Notes under the pieces: model-generated
The model's database searches: none
Told to the model about the DNA's origin: nothing
The model's input: only the letters and a program-made list of their open reading frames with translations
Position numbers and translations under genes: made by a program
Part shown: positions 13,441 through 27,508 of the stretch, in pieces
How the letters are laid out: every line of letters begins with the position of its first letter
Numbering within the stretch: the first letter of the stretch is position 1
Assembly: GCA_005408345.1 (NCBI GenBank)
Contig: SEMN01000186.1
Location: 62,001-126,000 of the forward strand
Source of the DNA: Macquaria australasica
Taxonomy: Eukaryota; Chordata; Actinopteri; Centrarchiformes; Percichthyidae
DNA: 64,000 bases
Reading direction: 5' to 3'

Positions 13441-14919
13441 GTGCATTTTATTCATGCAGTAGTCTCAGTGTGCAAGGTCAAATGCATCACTTTTCTTGTC
13501 AAATATGAAGATACAATGTGGCTGGTAGGTGCAAAGCAAGGATATCTACAACACCTCTGATAATACTGCCACATGACTCTTTTTTATGTTACTTTAGCTA
13601 AGACTTGACTGGGATTTCTGGGTGCAGCATTCAACAAAGCAACTATTCAGCCACCGTACTGCACACTGGGTAAAAGTACACCATGTGACGCACTGAAAAC
13701 ATGGAAGATAGCTGATATTTCAAAGGTTTTTCTGGCCTCCAGGGCACAACATTACAGCTAACCACAACCTAATTTACTTCCCACCAGAAGCAACTGACGA
13801 GAGTTAGAAGAAGAGGAGTTCTTAATATTCCCTGTGGAAGATCCAAACTCAAACTGAAAATATGACCTGTTCGACTCTTCAACTCTCCTTGAACTTGGCA
13901 ACAAACCCTCTGGAGAGCGGACCCAAGGGGTCGTCAAAATTTAATCACGTCAAAACAGCTTGGCTCCATCAGTGCCTGGCTAATCGGCTGCACTGGATCA
14001 AAGTCAGACTGGAAACTCTGTCTTGTGTGACGAGAGCTGAGGCTAAAGGAGAAAAAGTGACTAGAGAGAGCCCTGGAGACCTGAGACCTTACAGAGCAAT
14101 AGGGGCGATCCTGATTGGTCAACACTCAGTCTCATTGTGGCAGATTGATTATCCATGCATGCTCCAGAGCTGAAGACACAATGGGAGGGAGAGGGAGAAA
14201 GAAAAGGAGAGGGGGGGGGGGATAGTGCTCACCCCCCAAACTCTCCCCAATGGCTGAACAATGGGAAAGTACTGAGAAAAAATAAAGAAATGAGAAAGTA
14301 CAAGGCCTGCACGCTAAATTAGGGCTTTTCTACAGATCTCCTGCCAAAAACACACTCTCTACCTCTCAGCCTCAAAACTTCATTTTTCTACACAGCACAC
14401 ACGAGACACTTGGCAAACTAACTTTGACAACAACAGCCTCAGAGCACCAATCCATCTCTCCCCCCTTCTGTTTCCCTCTCGCTCCCCCTTTATCTCCTTT
14501 CTCCAAAATCCTGTACAGCGCTCCTCGTAAGACAGAAAAGCACACGGCAAACAGAAAAATCAACAACTCACCCAACCCTTTCCTCTCCTTCTCTTCACTC
14601 TCTTCCTTTCCCACTCTCTTCCTCTCTCAATCACAGCTCCAGCTGGTGAGGCTGGACTGCTGCTGCTGCTCCCCTGGCCACGCCCACAGCTCAGTCATGT
14701 GACCGCCATCCCAAGTGGCTAGGAAGGCATTCGGCAGCCACACCCCTCATTCAGAGAAAGTGAATGGAGAACATTGTGGATATAGCAGGCTATCTCAAAC
14801 CACGTGCGATTAAGTAAACCCACTAGAGGAAAAGGGCTGCATGTGTGTGTGTGTGCGTGCAGTTTAATCGTAATGAACGACACTGGGAAAGTGTGTTTAT
14901 GGCAAAATACAGGAACATT

Positions 14920-15173
14920 TGTGTGTGTGTGTGTGTGTGTGTGTGCCTGTGTGTTTGCACAAAACAAGAGGCAATGTCCTTCTCACTTCCCTGTCCTTGT
15001 GTGTCCATCTGCTCTCTTCCTCCCACTGCTTTGTTTCACTTAGGAGGGTGTTAGATTATGTGTGTGTATGTGCTGAAAACATTTGGTCATCTCCCTCCTT
15101 CAATCCTCCAGGGCTCTCTTTCTCTTTCTCTCTGACAAACACACACACATACACACACACACACACACACACA
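14920..15173 (+). repeat. Paired (GT)n and (CA)n runs
   Basis: A GT run at 14920-14945 and a CA run at 15139-15173, about 190 bp apart and mutually complementary, with GTGTGTATGTG between them. Confidence 0.95.
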
Positions 15174-15266
15174 GTCTCCATCCCTTAAAACTGTGGTTGA
15201 CTCATGACTAAAGCCATGACCAAAACAGAACATTTCTAAGTTTAGAAAAGAAAAAAAAAAAACATC

Positions 15267-15672
15267 TTTAAAAGGTATAGTTTTGGAAATACGCTTGTTT
15301 TCTTCACTGAGAGTTAGATCAGACGACTGAAACTATCCTCATTTCACGCTAAATATGAAGCTAGAGCCTGCAGGCTAGAATCCACCCTACCAGCACCTCT
15401 AAAACTCACTAAATAATGACAGTTTGTGGTTGTACAGGAAGTTATGTGCTGAACTATTTCTTGGCCGGGTGTAGTGACTTCCTGGAGTCTCCGCTGGTTG
15501 CCTGGCAACCTCACGTTGACGAAAAGACTCCAGGGATTTTACCTTTGGAGAGACCCAGGTTAGCTGTTTCCCCTTGTTTCCAGTCTTTATGCTAAGCCAA
15601 GCTATAGCTTCACATTTAACGGGCAGACATGAGAGTGGTAGCAATCTTCTCATTTAACTCTCACCAAATAAT
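15267..15672 (+). repeat. Teleost interspersed repeat (ggtatagttttggaaatacgc family)
   Basis: It contains the familiar series GGTATAGTTTTGGAAATACGC, GAGAGTTAGATCAGACGA, TATTTCTTGGCCGGGTG, GACTTCCTGGAGTCTCCGCTGG and TTGCCTGGCAACCTCACG. These belong to a common fish non-autonomous repeat. An open frame on the minus strand (15399-15653) falls entirely inside it and is not a gene. Confidence 0.75.
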
Positions 15673-17503
15673 AATCATACAATAATATGAGCATATTTTC
15701 CCAAGATGTCGACTTATTCTTATAGAAAGAAGAGTTCCTGACTAAAAGCCAAACATACCCGATTGTCATGGATAGTTTTACATGCCCTGTGCTGCTGTTG
15801 TGCTTTCTCTATTTTTATTTTGCCATGGTGACCTGCTACCACTCAGCTTACAGAAATATGAGATACTTATGTACCAACAACTTGAGTGAATCAAGAGGCA
15901 CTGAGCTTCAATATTGGCTGCAAAACAGAAGAAAGTGGTTCCAAAACTCAAACGTTCTCTGGAAATTCTCTGCAGTGCTCTGGTGTGCTTCCTGTGTCCC
16001 AGTTCACCCACAACAGAGAGATTCACGTTTATCACAGCCAACCCGCTGACTGCAAAACACTAATGTATTCGACATGTGAAAAGCTGTTTTCTAAGAATAA
16101 TTTTTATGATTAAAGAAAGTTGAAAGTAAAGATGGTAATAAAATGGATTTGATCTTGCCTAACTGGGTGATTCATTTGTTCCTTTGTTGATATGGCTCAA
16201 CTTATTTCCATCAGCCTACAGGCTAAAGGCCTGAGAGAGGGTTTTTTTTTTTTTTTTAAACATTCAGCAAAAAATGCTTCCTTCCTGTCAAAGCTGGAGC
16301 TGAACCTCACTGTGGCTTTGTTGTGAATGTAAATGTACAGAAGCATGAATGCGTCTATCTGTGTGTTTGGAACATATTCATTGTTGTTATCAGTTTCTAT
16401 TTACAAGTTTTATATAGGTCTCGTGCTATTAAAAAACCATCCAGCTGACTTGATTTGACACTGAATAATTTTACATTTAGATGGATTTTAATATAACCTA
16501 ACTTGCTTTGCGAGACAATTTTCTTGAGATCAGGATCCTAAATCTCCAGTGTGGAAACAGGACAAAAAGTAAATGTTTTTACTGTCCAGCAAGCCTGAAG
16601 AACCACCTTTTTGAGGTTCTGGGCAAAAATTCTGACATTCCCGTCGTATATCTCCTTTTCAGCAAAGAAAACATTTTCCATATAGCTCTCACTAAACAAT
16701 AAACAGTGTTGTCAGTGAAACCCATGACCCACCAGTGTCTGAAGTTGCCATTTCCTCTTGTGGGAACCAAAGATCAAAGGGGAGGTCTGCTGTATGTTAG
16801 GAGTGTTATTTTATTAGTCATCCTGAGAGCACTGAAAAGCAGCTTTGAGCGAAAGATTTGAGGCAAATAAATTTGAATTAGAATCTAAGCTTGGTGATTA
16901 ACTGTGTAAGACGTGTGTTTGTGTGTAATTTGCATTGCCTTTTTACATTACACATAGTCATAATACAACAGGCACTTCTTCGCTGACAGATTTCAGAAAA
17001 CAGCGCAAGAAAACCGTTGTACGAGTGCGATATCCCATCGAGATGTCCTTCCACGTTTTAATTACAGAACTCAACCAGGACTCAGATTTTCTCGCAGTGA
17101 AGTCATGTGCTTACTGCTGCTCTGAAAAGATTTTTGCTGTGTTTCATTATTTTTTTCTTTTGAAACACAGTGGCCATTCCGGCTCGAACCACTCAAACAT
17201 TTGATAGCATCAAAACATGTGGGCTGGAGAGGTAACTGAAGACTAATATGCGGTGATGACTGGCATGCCGTGAGCCTCACTGGGGAGCTCTGTGATTGGC
17301 CTGGAGGTCAGGGCTGATTGCTGAAGGCCACCAAATCCAGGACAGAGCACATATGGAGCTGATTAAAAGAGCCACCTCCATGACTCAGCAGACCCAGTGA
17401 CTATGTGACACATCCTCCACAAGAGAGGGGGAGAGCTGAGAAGAAGGAAGGGAGTAAGGGAAAGAGGAGGCAAAGGAAAATAGAGATGAAGTAGGAGGAG
17501 GAG

Positions 17504-17541
17504 GTGTGTGTGTGTGTGTGTGTGTGTGGGGGGGGGGGGGG
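17504..17541 (+). repeat. (GT)12 plus G14 run
   Basis: A GT dinucleotide run directly followed by 14 G residues, inside a purine-rich stretch (17410-17600). It is prone to slippage and to G-quadruplex formation. Confidence 0.95.
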
Positions 17542-20230
17542 TGTTGGAAGAGTAAGGAGCAAAAGGGAGAAGGGAAAAGGGAAAAGAGGAAGAACATCTG
17601 GCTTGGCCTGGATATCTACAGGGAAGATAGCTGGGTCTGTTGGAGACTTCCTGTTGAGTTTTTTCCTTTTTTTTGCTGTGGTTGCTGTGCTCCCCTGTGG
17701 TGCAAATGGAGACAACATGTGTGTGATGAGTGAGGACGGTTTATCTCAACACCCTAAAGTGGCCTCAAAGACTCAACCTCCCCCCTCTGACTGAAATCAC
17801 TGAACATACATTAACAGTACAGATGGATTAATCTGTGTATATATCTTGAGCTACTTCACATGTTGACAGTAAAATACTTGACTCCTCCAGGTTTAGTCCT
17901 CTGACCCCAGTTTGCACATTTTACCTCAAGGTTACAATAACTCAGGCCTGTGTTTGCTTTTTCATCAGCTTTTTACTGTACTAACAGAGTAAAAACTGTT
18001 TTTATAATGATGACCGCAAGGAAGATAAACTGGCCAGATTTTGTGGTCCGAGCATTTGTTTATGGGGACGTGTTTGGCTACAGTGTCCGTTTGGTCTGTT
18101 TTAAGCCAGCAAAGCTTTCCCAGCTGGACTGCTTAATACTGAGAGCTAGCACCAAGGACTTAGAAAGAGAGAAAATGAGTAGCTGTTGCTGTTTTCAACT
18201 ACCATAAAAGCATTGGTTCTTCAAAATCAAACCACAGCAACACCCAGGCGAGATCTTGTTTCTTCAACTCAAGAAAATGAAATGAAGTAAGAGGAAGTGT
18301 AGAATGTCCAGAAAACAGATTTGTTTCAACTAAACAAGGCGGTTTGCGATAAAATAAAAAGGAAGAAAGTGGGGAAAAATGTTCAGCCAGAAGACTGGGA
18401 TGTTGCTGTGAATCTATTTCCCACATCCCCATCTGAAGAGGATACATCATGCCTCGACTTGATTGGCCTTAATGGAAACCAGTTGTTCCTCTTGCCTCTG
18501 CAGAGTGATAGTCTAAAACATCCAAGCTCCCCCACAGACACAAAAGACAACCATCCAGATACTCACAATGGGTTTCCATCTCGTGGTTGTTGTATATCTC
18601 ACTGCAAGTAGAAGCCATCTCTCCTGTGAGCCCTTATCTGTCTCTTCCCTCTCTTGCTTCCAGTAGGATTTAACAAGAAAAAAAAAACTCTGAATATCAC
18701 CCAGCCTCTAAGTTTTGTCTAAGTGGCAGCTGCTGTTAAATTCTTTACTACTCTGTAGATGAACAAGAGCTAAACTAAACTAACTACGCCTCCTGATGCG
18801 CACACACACACAAACATGTACTCTCTATTTATGATGTTGTGGAGTCAAAGCCTTCCCTGATGAACAATAAACACAGCGACTCCAAGGGATCGGCCTTCTG
18901 GGGAATCCCTGGCCCCTCGCTGGATCTGCGGGGGCGAAGGACAGGGATGACTCAACTCGAAAAACGAAGAGAAGGCGGAAGAAGCTCTGTGATTAAACTC
19001 TTTGTGCGGTCGCTGCATGCCTTCCAGAAACATCTAGCCCAGTTATGATGCTAATTATCTTTAATAGAAACCTTCCATGTGCAGAGACAGGGAAGCAGAT
19101 AGACACAGAGAGAGAATTTCTGTTTTTAGAAATCATGAACCATCGTCTTTTTGAATTGGCGTTACATTCAAAATGTGTTTGCCAGGACTGGAGAACAAGA
19201 AGTACCTCAGTCTTCCACCGAATACTGAATTTTAGTTTGCCAGTGTGTAACACAGAGTAACTCATCCGAGCCAACTTTCCCTTTCCCCCAAAACGTCAGT
19301 TGTAAGTAAGCTTCCTCCATCTGCTTCGCCTTCTATTATGCGATGTTGATGTCTGCGGTCTGCTGTGTAGCATCACAAAGCACTTCACGGCATCAAGGCT
19401 AGAGGTGAAAGTTCACCTAAAGCTCCTCCTGGCTCCATTGCCAAGGTTTTTCTCAAAAGATGACGCTGTTCTTCGAGGAAGCTAATTGCCCGTAAACCAC
19501 AGAGCTGCAGTCATATTCTCTAAATCTCTAAATCATTACTGTAAACCTCAGTTATGGTATAAGATTCATTCTCAGATCAGCGCTGTTTTAGCATGATTTT
19601 AAAGTCTGTGCCAATTATTGCAAAATTAAGACTTGGGTATCCTTAATGATTCAATAAAAGTTGCCGGTACATTCCCAACTGAGGGACCAATCAGTCAGCT
19701 AAGCAGTACGTCTGCACAAACCTCACTTGGCTAATCTAAAATATTAATCTGTGAGGTGTGAAAGGTGAGGGTACTGAAGCGCAAAAGAGACAATGAGGAT
19801 TATTACCAGAAAAGGAATCTTTACACTGTGCTGCTTACTGTATGTGCTGAGAGCTTCCCAGCTGAAATAGAGATGAGAGTTTGCTACAGAGCTGACAGCC
19901 TGGAAACAGAGTACATGGCACTGAAACTACACTTCAGCATCACCTCCTCACAGCCCAGTGGACCATGATGTTTTTTCCAGTAACTTGGTAACACATGTCC
20001 TGCCAAAGTGATATTGTTATTTTAATTTTATTCATGTCACTTCAAAACTCATGCATCTGCAGTCTCAGAACGTTTGTTTTGAGTGGTTTCATAGTACCCA
20101 CTAACTCAGTGCTTTGCATTTCATCTTTGCAAGATAAAATCTAAGTATCTGTATTGTCTTTAGTTCCATTTGACAGAGAAAATCCCCCTAACATAATTGA
20201 TGCAGACCAGCCTCTGTGAATGGTTTATAC

Positions 20231-20360
20231 TTCAGAATCAGAATCAGCTTTATTGGCCAGGTACAAGGAATATATATATATATATATATAGACAACAGCA
20301 ACAATAACATTTGTAGACAGTAAGACACAATGGTGCAGAGTGCAAAGGATGCTGAAATAA
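20231..20360. repeat. Retroelement-like fragment (tcagaatcagctttattgg type)
   Basis: It begins TTCAGAATCAGAATCAGC, then TTTATTGGCCAGGTACAAGG, a motif common at the ends of fish non-LTR elements. This is followed by an (AT)n run at 20270-20290 and GACAACAGCAACAATAAC. Family assignment is uncertain. Confidence 0.5.
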
Positions 20361-21800
20361 ATATGATTAATGTAACAGGTTGCTTTATATGTATGAGGTA
20401 CTTAAAGGTTTTATACATCAAAGTCTGTTTACAGGTGTTGTGGACCACTACTGTATATGTGAAAGGCTATGTTAGTCGCCAGTAGCATAACCCATAATTC
20501 TGTCTGTGGTCAAGTTGCATTGTGGGTAATGTATGCGCCAGGTTTTGACAGGGAAGAAGAGTGCATGGAACAAAAAAAAACATGATTTCTCTGGTTCTGC
20601 TGAATTGATTTTGATCTTTTTTTAAACTGTCCATCCATCATCCATTGAGTCCAACAATGTTAAGAGTGCTACGCTAAAGGTTGGAATATCTTTTAAACTG
20701 GCAACCAAAACAAAGTATCGTGTTTATTGCTACACAAATTCATCTTCATTAGTTACTGGGAGCACCGAGTAACAACCCAACACATTTCTGATCTGTTGCA
20801 CTGGTCTATGTGACCAAACAAATTGGAAAAAGACACTGGTAATGATCAAAACAAGGACATAATTGAGACTGTATCATGGCTGACAGGTGTCAAAAAACCC
20901 CCAGTTTTAATCTGATGTCAAATGCCCAAAAGCTGCTATATCATCATAGAATAGGATACACACTCAACTGTAATCAGTTGTAGTTGATGTAACATGAGGC
21001 ACAAGACTGCACCCTCTTGTTTTTCATTTTCCACACATGTTCACTTCAGACAGACACACGCCCTCGCACTAGAATCCCTCTGCCCCCTCATCTACTCTCA
21101 TCTACTCATTTCAGCAGATGGCAGGACTGTGGCGCAAATGGCCAGCTGTCTGTCCACACACACGCGCACAAAACAGTTGTTTTTCCAGTAGGTCCACTAT
21201 CAGCCAACAAGTGGGTCAAACATCATTAGCAGAGAATGTGGAGAAAAACTGACCTCACATGAACCTGTCTTCTTCATTAAAACCACTCTAGGTGTAAATA
21301 TACGGGGTTTGCAGATGATCCCATCGAGAAAGACAGAAAGGATAACAATGCATAAACCTATATATTATTTTATTTGACTTCTGTGTTGTTGTTTTTTGTA
21401 AGGCATTTGCATTGCAGGTCTGTTAAATTAAGTATTTAATAAAGTATTTCATCCTTCATTTTTCCAGGTTGGCTATGTTTGATTGTTTCAGTGGTTCATG
21501 CTGGCAAGGTGAAGTTGTTTTTTTGTTTTTTTCAAGGCCCTACATTACTCTGGCTTCATTTCTTAATTTCCATGGCCAAGATAAGGGATATGATTTTCCC
21601 ATCAATTTCTTGGACAAAGACAACACAGCGGAGTCTCATATCTGGATAAACAGGAGGGAGGATTCACCCGAAGACGACCAGTTAAACGAAGATAATGTCA
21701 ACTGAGATTAAACGTTATCTCAGTTTGCTTCATCAAGCTCTGATGGCCCATATCCTATTTCTCTTTTATCTTATGGTGATGGAAAATGTTGATAAAAGTG

Positions 21801-21803
<3 letters not shown>

Positions 21804-21866
<63 letters not shown>
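21804..21866 (+). repeat. (GT)n microsatellite, 63 bp
   Basis: A pure TG/GT tract in intron 2, followed by a shorter GT run at about 21957-21975. Confidence 0.97.
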
Positions 21867-21869
<3 letters not shown>

Positions 21870-23339
21870 CATCCAAAGTTAGGCAGTTTTGTTAAACTCC
21901 AAAGTGTGATCATTCTTCCAAAAGTCATGTCCCCAGTGTGGTGAGAGGAAGTGGTATGTGTGTGTGTGTGTGTGTGCTTTAACATGTATGTAAAGATAAA
22001 ATGTGTGAATGTGTTGCCTTCACAGCATGCAGGAGAAAGTGAATGAAGCGGGGGGCGTTTACTACAGTTGTGGGATTTGGCAAGATGACTAAAGAGGACA
22101 AAGGTCTTTCTGCAGTGGTGGGAAACTTCTTTAACCCTTGACTTCCCCCAGATGCTCAATGTAAACTTCAACTTCCGAGAGCCTTATCTGGTGGAGAGGG
22201 GAAGTGTGTGTGTGTGTGTGTTTGCCCCAGTTGATTTATCTGGGGCAGAAGGGCTGTCTCTTTCCCATTTCTCTCAGCTCCACCCTCTTCCTCCTCCTCC
22301 TCCTCCAATGTAAGGAAGGAAAACCTTTCATGTGCAGTTTTGTTAGTGTCTACACAGTTCAAAGAGCTGAAAGACATTATTTTGAATGAGTGTCTATCCT
22401 AGGGATGTATTGGAGTGTTAAAATCTTTAATAAAACACGAATGGAAAAAGGCTGACATCTGTGCGTTGGAAGTATTTCTGCAACAATACGGTCCAGCTTC
22501 TGACCCTGAAGTTGTTTAAGAGAAAGGACAGCAGTACTAAAGATAACATGTTTCATTGAGAGTTTCCTTTGTAAATAAAACTGACTTTTAAAAAAAGAGG
22601 AAATACAGCTTTATTTCACCTGCAAGCCAGGTTCAGTGTTTGAACAGATTTCACCTGTCACACACTGCCTCCTGGTGGCTTGTTTAAGAAGCACACCAAC
22701 AGTGAAAGTCATATTCAAGATAATGAGAAGCGACACTTGTCACTGTTATCACTGGGATATTTTCTAACTGAAAAGTCAGACGTAACAGTCTAGAGGCTCA
22801 CAGACTTCAAGTGAGCAAATCTGAACACAATTTGGCAGCTAAGTCAAAGACACATTCAGGGACAATCTGTGCCTCAGTGTAAGAACATCATATTGTGATC
22901 ATCAAGATAAAAAAGGTCCTAGAAAAAAAGTGTATTCTTTTATATCTTCACATTATTTCACGTTGATACTTGCTATGATGAGCCATGATTTTTTAATAAA
23001 CATTTACATCTAGCTAAAAAAAATGTGGTTGTGAATGAACTAATAGATTACAAGTATATGGATATCACCTCATCTGCTGTGATTGTCCTATGCAATCAAC
23101 TCGGCTCATTTTGTAACAACAAGACCTGAAATAAATTAGGCGATGAGGCATTACCCAATTTCAGTTTATTAACTTTTATATACTCTTTCCTTTTCAGGAT
23201 TAATGTCACCTTTCCACAGCAAAAAATGTCCCAATATCAATTACTGTAACATTCAGTTTATCAAATGGTCACTGAGTAAATATAGTCCTATGACCATGTT
23301 GCTTGCTTGGAGAGCATTTAGAAAATCAAAAATGTAAGA

Positions 23340-23590
23340 CATTTCACACAAAGCAGGGCTGAGCTATCATTATCACAATATTAGTGAGGGTCCAAAGCAA
23401 TGCATAGTTTCACTGTTATGTATTACATGACACCAAACTCTTTGGGTGTAAAACAAAAGCTTCAGTAACTAATTTTGTTTGATTTAATTACAGCTTGCTC
23501 TGAATCATTAATTTGGAAAACAGAATTTGTAGACTGTGTCATCAGAATATGATTCTACTGAAAGCTGATAAAAGATAATAATGAATCATT
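23340..23590 (+). repeat. Older interspersed repeat, uninterrupted copy
   Basis: It shares GTTTCACTGTTATGTATTA (exact), AAGCTTC..TAACT..TTTTGT and AATCAT.AATTTGGA, in order, with 57145-57221 plus 57533-57640. The opening AGGGCTGAGCTATCATTATC resembles the teleost gggctgggcgatat repeat family. No coding capacity. Confidence 0.5.
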
Positions 23591-24139
23591 TCCATACCAC
23601 AATAGATCTAGATCTAAATTTGTAATTCCTTTTAAATATATGCGCTAAGATGAATTTTTTGTCTGATGTTAATGACTGATTACACTTGATTGAATGAGAC
23701 TTTGTATTAGACCTTTGGCTTCTCTCCTCTCATGCACATATCCATTGATGCTGATGACAAGATAGGAATACTAAACTCTTGTTTTTTTGTTTTTTTTACT
23801 TCCTTAGACTACATGTTAACGGGTATGACCTCAGAGTTATGCAGTCACATATGCAACTTAGCAACAATGTTATTCTCAGTCAGCAACAGTTCCTTATCAC
23901 TAGCACGTACGCAAAATCTCTCTTTCCTTTTCTTTGCCTCGCTCCCTATTTTTTTTTCTGGGTAATTAGCCGACAGGTCACACTGAGTAATGGTCTGGGA
24001 TCAGTCCAGTGTAATTACACTGGGAGAGGATTGACCTCGGATTTGCCTTCCCCTGAGGGTGCCTGTATGTATGTGTGTGTGTGTGTGCTTGTGTAGGTGT
24101 GTCGATGAGAGACAACAAAAGTAAGACAACATTTTTGAG

Positions 24140-24166
24140 GTGTGTGTGTGTGTGTGTGTGTGTGTG
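24140..24166 (+). repeat. (GT)n microsatellite, 27 bp
   Basis: A pure TG tract, preceded by a shorter GT run at 24071-24088. Confidence 0.95.
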
Positions 24167-24884
24167 CCCTTTCCTGACCTATGGACAGGCAGAGACAAAT
24201 CACCCACCACTGGCCCCTCCTCCCCACTTTCAGAAGGTCAATCCAAATAAAAGACAAATGGCTTCACTTGCTCTTTCTTTCATAACGACTACACCTCAAT
24301 TAGGAAAACAAATGTGCTATAAGACAATATGTTTATTTAGGCAATATAAGGAGAAATTCAGTTCAGCATACAGAATCTGCTAGGTTGAAATTAGGATATC
24401 TCTTTTGTTCTTTACTATCACAACAGGAAGACAGGACACATTGATACTACATGAAGCGACTCCTCAGTAACACCCTTTAAATACACATTTCTTCCCTACA
24501 GCAGAAAGCAGCACTATCTGTACTGTGGCCTTGATTTCCTTTCCACTCTCTTTAGTGCTGTAACAGTAATCCAGTTGAGATGGAAAGACAAATCCATCTC
24601 TGGTGTTTGAACATCTTTTCCCTCCCCATATCACAATAAAACAGTAAAGGAGTTGCGTAATGAGGTTATTGGATGTGACCCCAATGATAACCTACCAGTC
24701 CCATCATCCCAGTGATAACTCCACTATTTATGGTCACCCTCTCTATCTAATGACCTCGCCAGAGTCTAGTTACAGTAAACCAGAAGAAGTTCTTCTTTGG
24801 CGTTAAAGTGAAAGCAAGTATTTGTCTTAACGATGTCAAAAAGGACACAAACCCAATTATTTTGTCAGTGGTATATATTAATCT

Positions 24885-25741
24885 AGAGCTGCAGCGATTA
24901 GTCGATTATTAGTCAACTATTTTGATTAAACGATTAAACAATCGTTTTAATTATTTTTCAAGTGAAACAGTCTTTGGGTTTTGGACTGTTGGTCGACAAG
25001 ACATTTGAGGGCTTTAGGGAATTGTGATTTTTCACTGTTTATAATCCCTGTCCTTCAGCGGCTAGGTTCCTACATGTGAAGAGCAAAACAAATTTGGCTC
25101 AGAAAGGGTCTCCAGGTGAAACAAAGTTTCTCAAATGTGAAAGCTGGTCTGAGAAGTGATAAGAAATGTGTTATTTTTGACCACAGGTAGTCTACTTTTC
25201 TGTCTAGAGATGTTAGAGCTCTTTCTGCAGTGTTTGAAGGATTGATGAACAGCAGGCCTGCCTTTTAAGATAAGGTTCCCTGTCTGGCTGAACACACATG
25301 AGCAGACCAGATACCCATCAGAATGAGCCTGGTGTCTGTAGCCTTAAGTGAGGCTGATGGTCAGGTTTTTCTTTGTCATTTTCCTTGCATTTGCTATCTA
25401 ACATCACTTATATAATCAATTTGAAGTCATAACATATAGATTCTGTATCTACTTCTTCCAGCACAATGGAAAATTATACACATTTCTCTGCAGGTGAATG
25501 TGTGGTGCTTGTCTATAGAATATAAGACTGCATTGATGGATCCAACAAACACTAAACCCAAAGATATTTAGCTTAAACAGAGAAAAGCAGCAAATCATCA
25601 CATTGGAGGAGCAGGAACAAGCACATTTTTGGCATGTTTGCTTCAAAACTTGCTTCAAATGATTAATTACTTAAAAAAATAGTTGCTGATAAATTTTATG
25701 CCGATCCTCTAATCCATTAATTCACTAATAGTTTCAGCTCT
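24885..25741. mobile_element. Non-autonomous DNA transposon remnant with inverted ends (cgattagtcgatta type)
   Basis: The left end AGAGCTGCAGCGATTAGTC and the right end (reversed) AGAGCTGAAACTATTAGTG form terminal inverted repeats of about 20 bp. The subterminal sequence (GATTAGTCGATTATTAGTCAA) is the well-known AATCGATTA-rich teleost repeat. The interior (about 25000-25450) is unusually long for the family and probably contains a second insertion. No clear target duplication is visible. Confidence 0.7.
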
Positions 25742-26285
25742 AGTTAGGGGGTTAGTCTGTGTGTCTGTGTTTGTGAGTGACCTCCACTGACTGAGGTCGT
25801 CAAGCCACAAAACATGACGTATTTGTTTACCAGTGATCTTCCAGCAATTGCAGTTCACTCTATGTGTACTTGTATTCACAACCCTTTTCATGCTGAACTT
25901 TTGCATAAACACCCCAGTGTATCTCACTCTCTGTGATGCTCAGATCAAAGTACAGAGGGATATTTGCTAGGAAGCTGACTGAGTTAGATCACATGACCTC
26001 TGAGAGAGGAAGCGCACTGCACTAAGGTCACACAGCAGGAGAAACAATCACGCTGGCAGAAAACGGAAGGAAGCATAGGATACTTATGATGTGTGATGTA
26101 ATTTCCTCCTGGAAAAACTGAATGGGCAGGAAAGCAGCTTATCTCATAGATACACAGCTGACAGCCATATGGAAAAAAAATAAACAACACAAAAAAATAT
26201 TTGTTTGTAGTATTGTCAACAGCTCCTCTATGGGTGAAATTTTTCATATTTATGTCACTGATGAAAATCTATTAAAAGCACTATG

Positions 26286-26333
26286 AAAATTGGTTTGCTA
26301 AATGTTCAAATAATCATTTAGCAAACCAATTTT
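26286..26333. repeat. Perfect 19-bp inverted repeat with 10-nt loop
   Basis: The left arm 26286-26304 (AAAATTGGTTTGCTAAATG) is exactly reverse-complementary to the right arm 26315-26333, with TTCAAATAAT between. It would form a stable hairpin as RNA or DNA. Confidence 0.97.
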
Positions 26334-26904
26334 TCTCCACATAACAAGAGAACAATGTGTATTCATGCCTTGGATATAACGTGAACCTAAGTGGCAGGTA
26401 CATTCCAGTAATTTCAAATACGTGACTGCAGTGCTGGGTGGGCCCAGCCAGAGTCCCTGGGCCCTCCAGGCAGGTCACCCTTCATTTAGACCCCTATTAG
26501 GGCCTCAATCTGTGGACAAATAAGTGGCTACCACCCCCATAATCTGGGAGAGAACCATGTAAAACCTTCAGCAACAACATAGACAGACACTGTTACAGTG
26601 AATATACTCTGGGAAATTTGACTACAAAACATCTGCCAAATGACAAAGTGCAGAATTTCAGCTTGCAGCCAGTATAAAGTACAAACCATGAATATATAAC
26701 ATCAAATGGCCTAAATCAACAGGAAAGCACACCCATGATTATATTTCATCAAGAGCTAATTATAGAGTACTTGGCAAGGTGGTCAATAGTGATAAGGGAC
26801 ACAGATTTATCCAATATAACACACATGTAGCAAGCTAGTAGCCATTTAATTTGTATATGTGACTAAAGGCACACATAAATAAATAACACACAGAGCAGAA
26901 ATGG

Positions 26905-27508
26905 TTAAAGTGGCTATTATTGCTATTTTTATAATAATAACATCAAAACAACGTGACCATGTGAATGGAATTGCTCATAGTGAGAAACCTGCTGTACAGA
27001 GAATTATCACCTGAATCTGAAGCTCTCCTCGGCTTTACAGAACTTTATCAAGTTTTAGCTCACTGTTTAGCTAACTTTACTGTTTTAGTTCACCGCTCTC
27101 ATAGCAGCGTTTTCGGCCACAGCGGGCAGCTGTTTTCAACAAAAAAAAAGGCTCTGAAAACCCACTGTTCACTACTTGCTCAGCACCAAACAGCAGATAC
27201 AGTTATAGTGACTAGCTGGTGAACATAGTGGAGCATTTAGCAGCTAAAGAGCCAGATATTTCTCACAGGAGTTGGTGGAGACCAAAAACAGAGCTAAAAG
27301 GAGAGTGAATATTGGATTTACATTTGCAAGGTGGCCAAAAATACGACTCCAAATGACTGATAAACGATGCTCCATAACTGCTGGATGTGTAAATAAGCAA
27401 CTGTTTGCTAACAAGTTCACCACATCAACTTAAAAGGTGATTATATGTCAATGTTGTGCTCACAATTTGTTTCCGCTGCCCCCAAGTGGCCATAAAGGTT
27501 TCATACAA
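26905..27508 (+). mobile_element. Non-autonomous teleost repeat, near full length (ttaaaGctgctat ends)
   Basis: It starts TTAAAGTGGCTATTATTGC and runs through ACAGAGAATTATCACCTGAATCTGAAGC, GGTGGAGACCAAAAACAGAGC and GATGTGTAAATAAGCAACTG to TGCCCCCAAGTGGCC. The same sequence, in reverse orientation and with an internal deletion, is present at 57222-57532, which proves it is interspersed. The open frame it contains (26965-27222) is incidental. Confidence 0.8.

Noticed and set aside
15399..15653. 84-codon ORF on the minus strand
   Set aside because: It is fully contained in a common teleost interspersed repeat.
26965..27222. 85-codon ORF on the plus strand
   Set aside because: It falls inside a non-autonomous repeat that also occurs, inverted, at 57222-57532.
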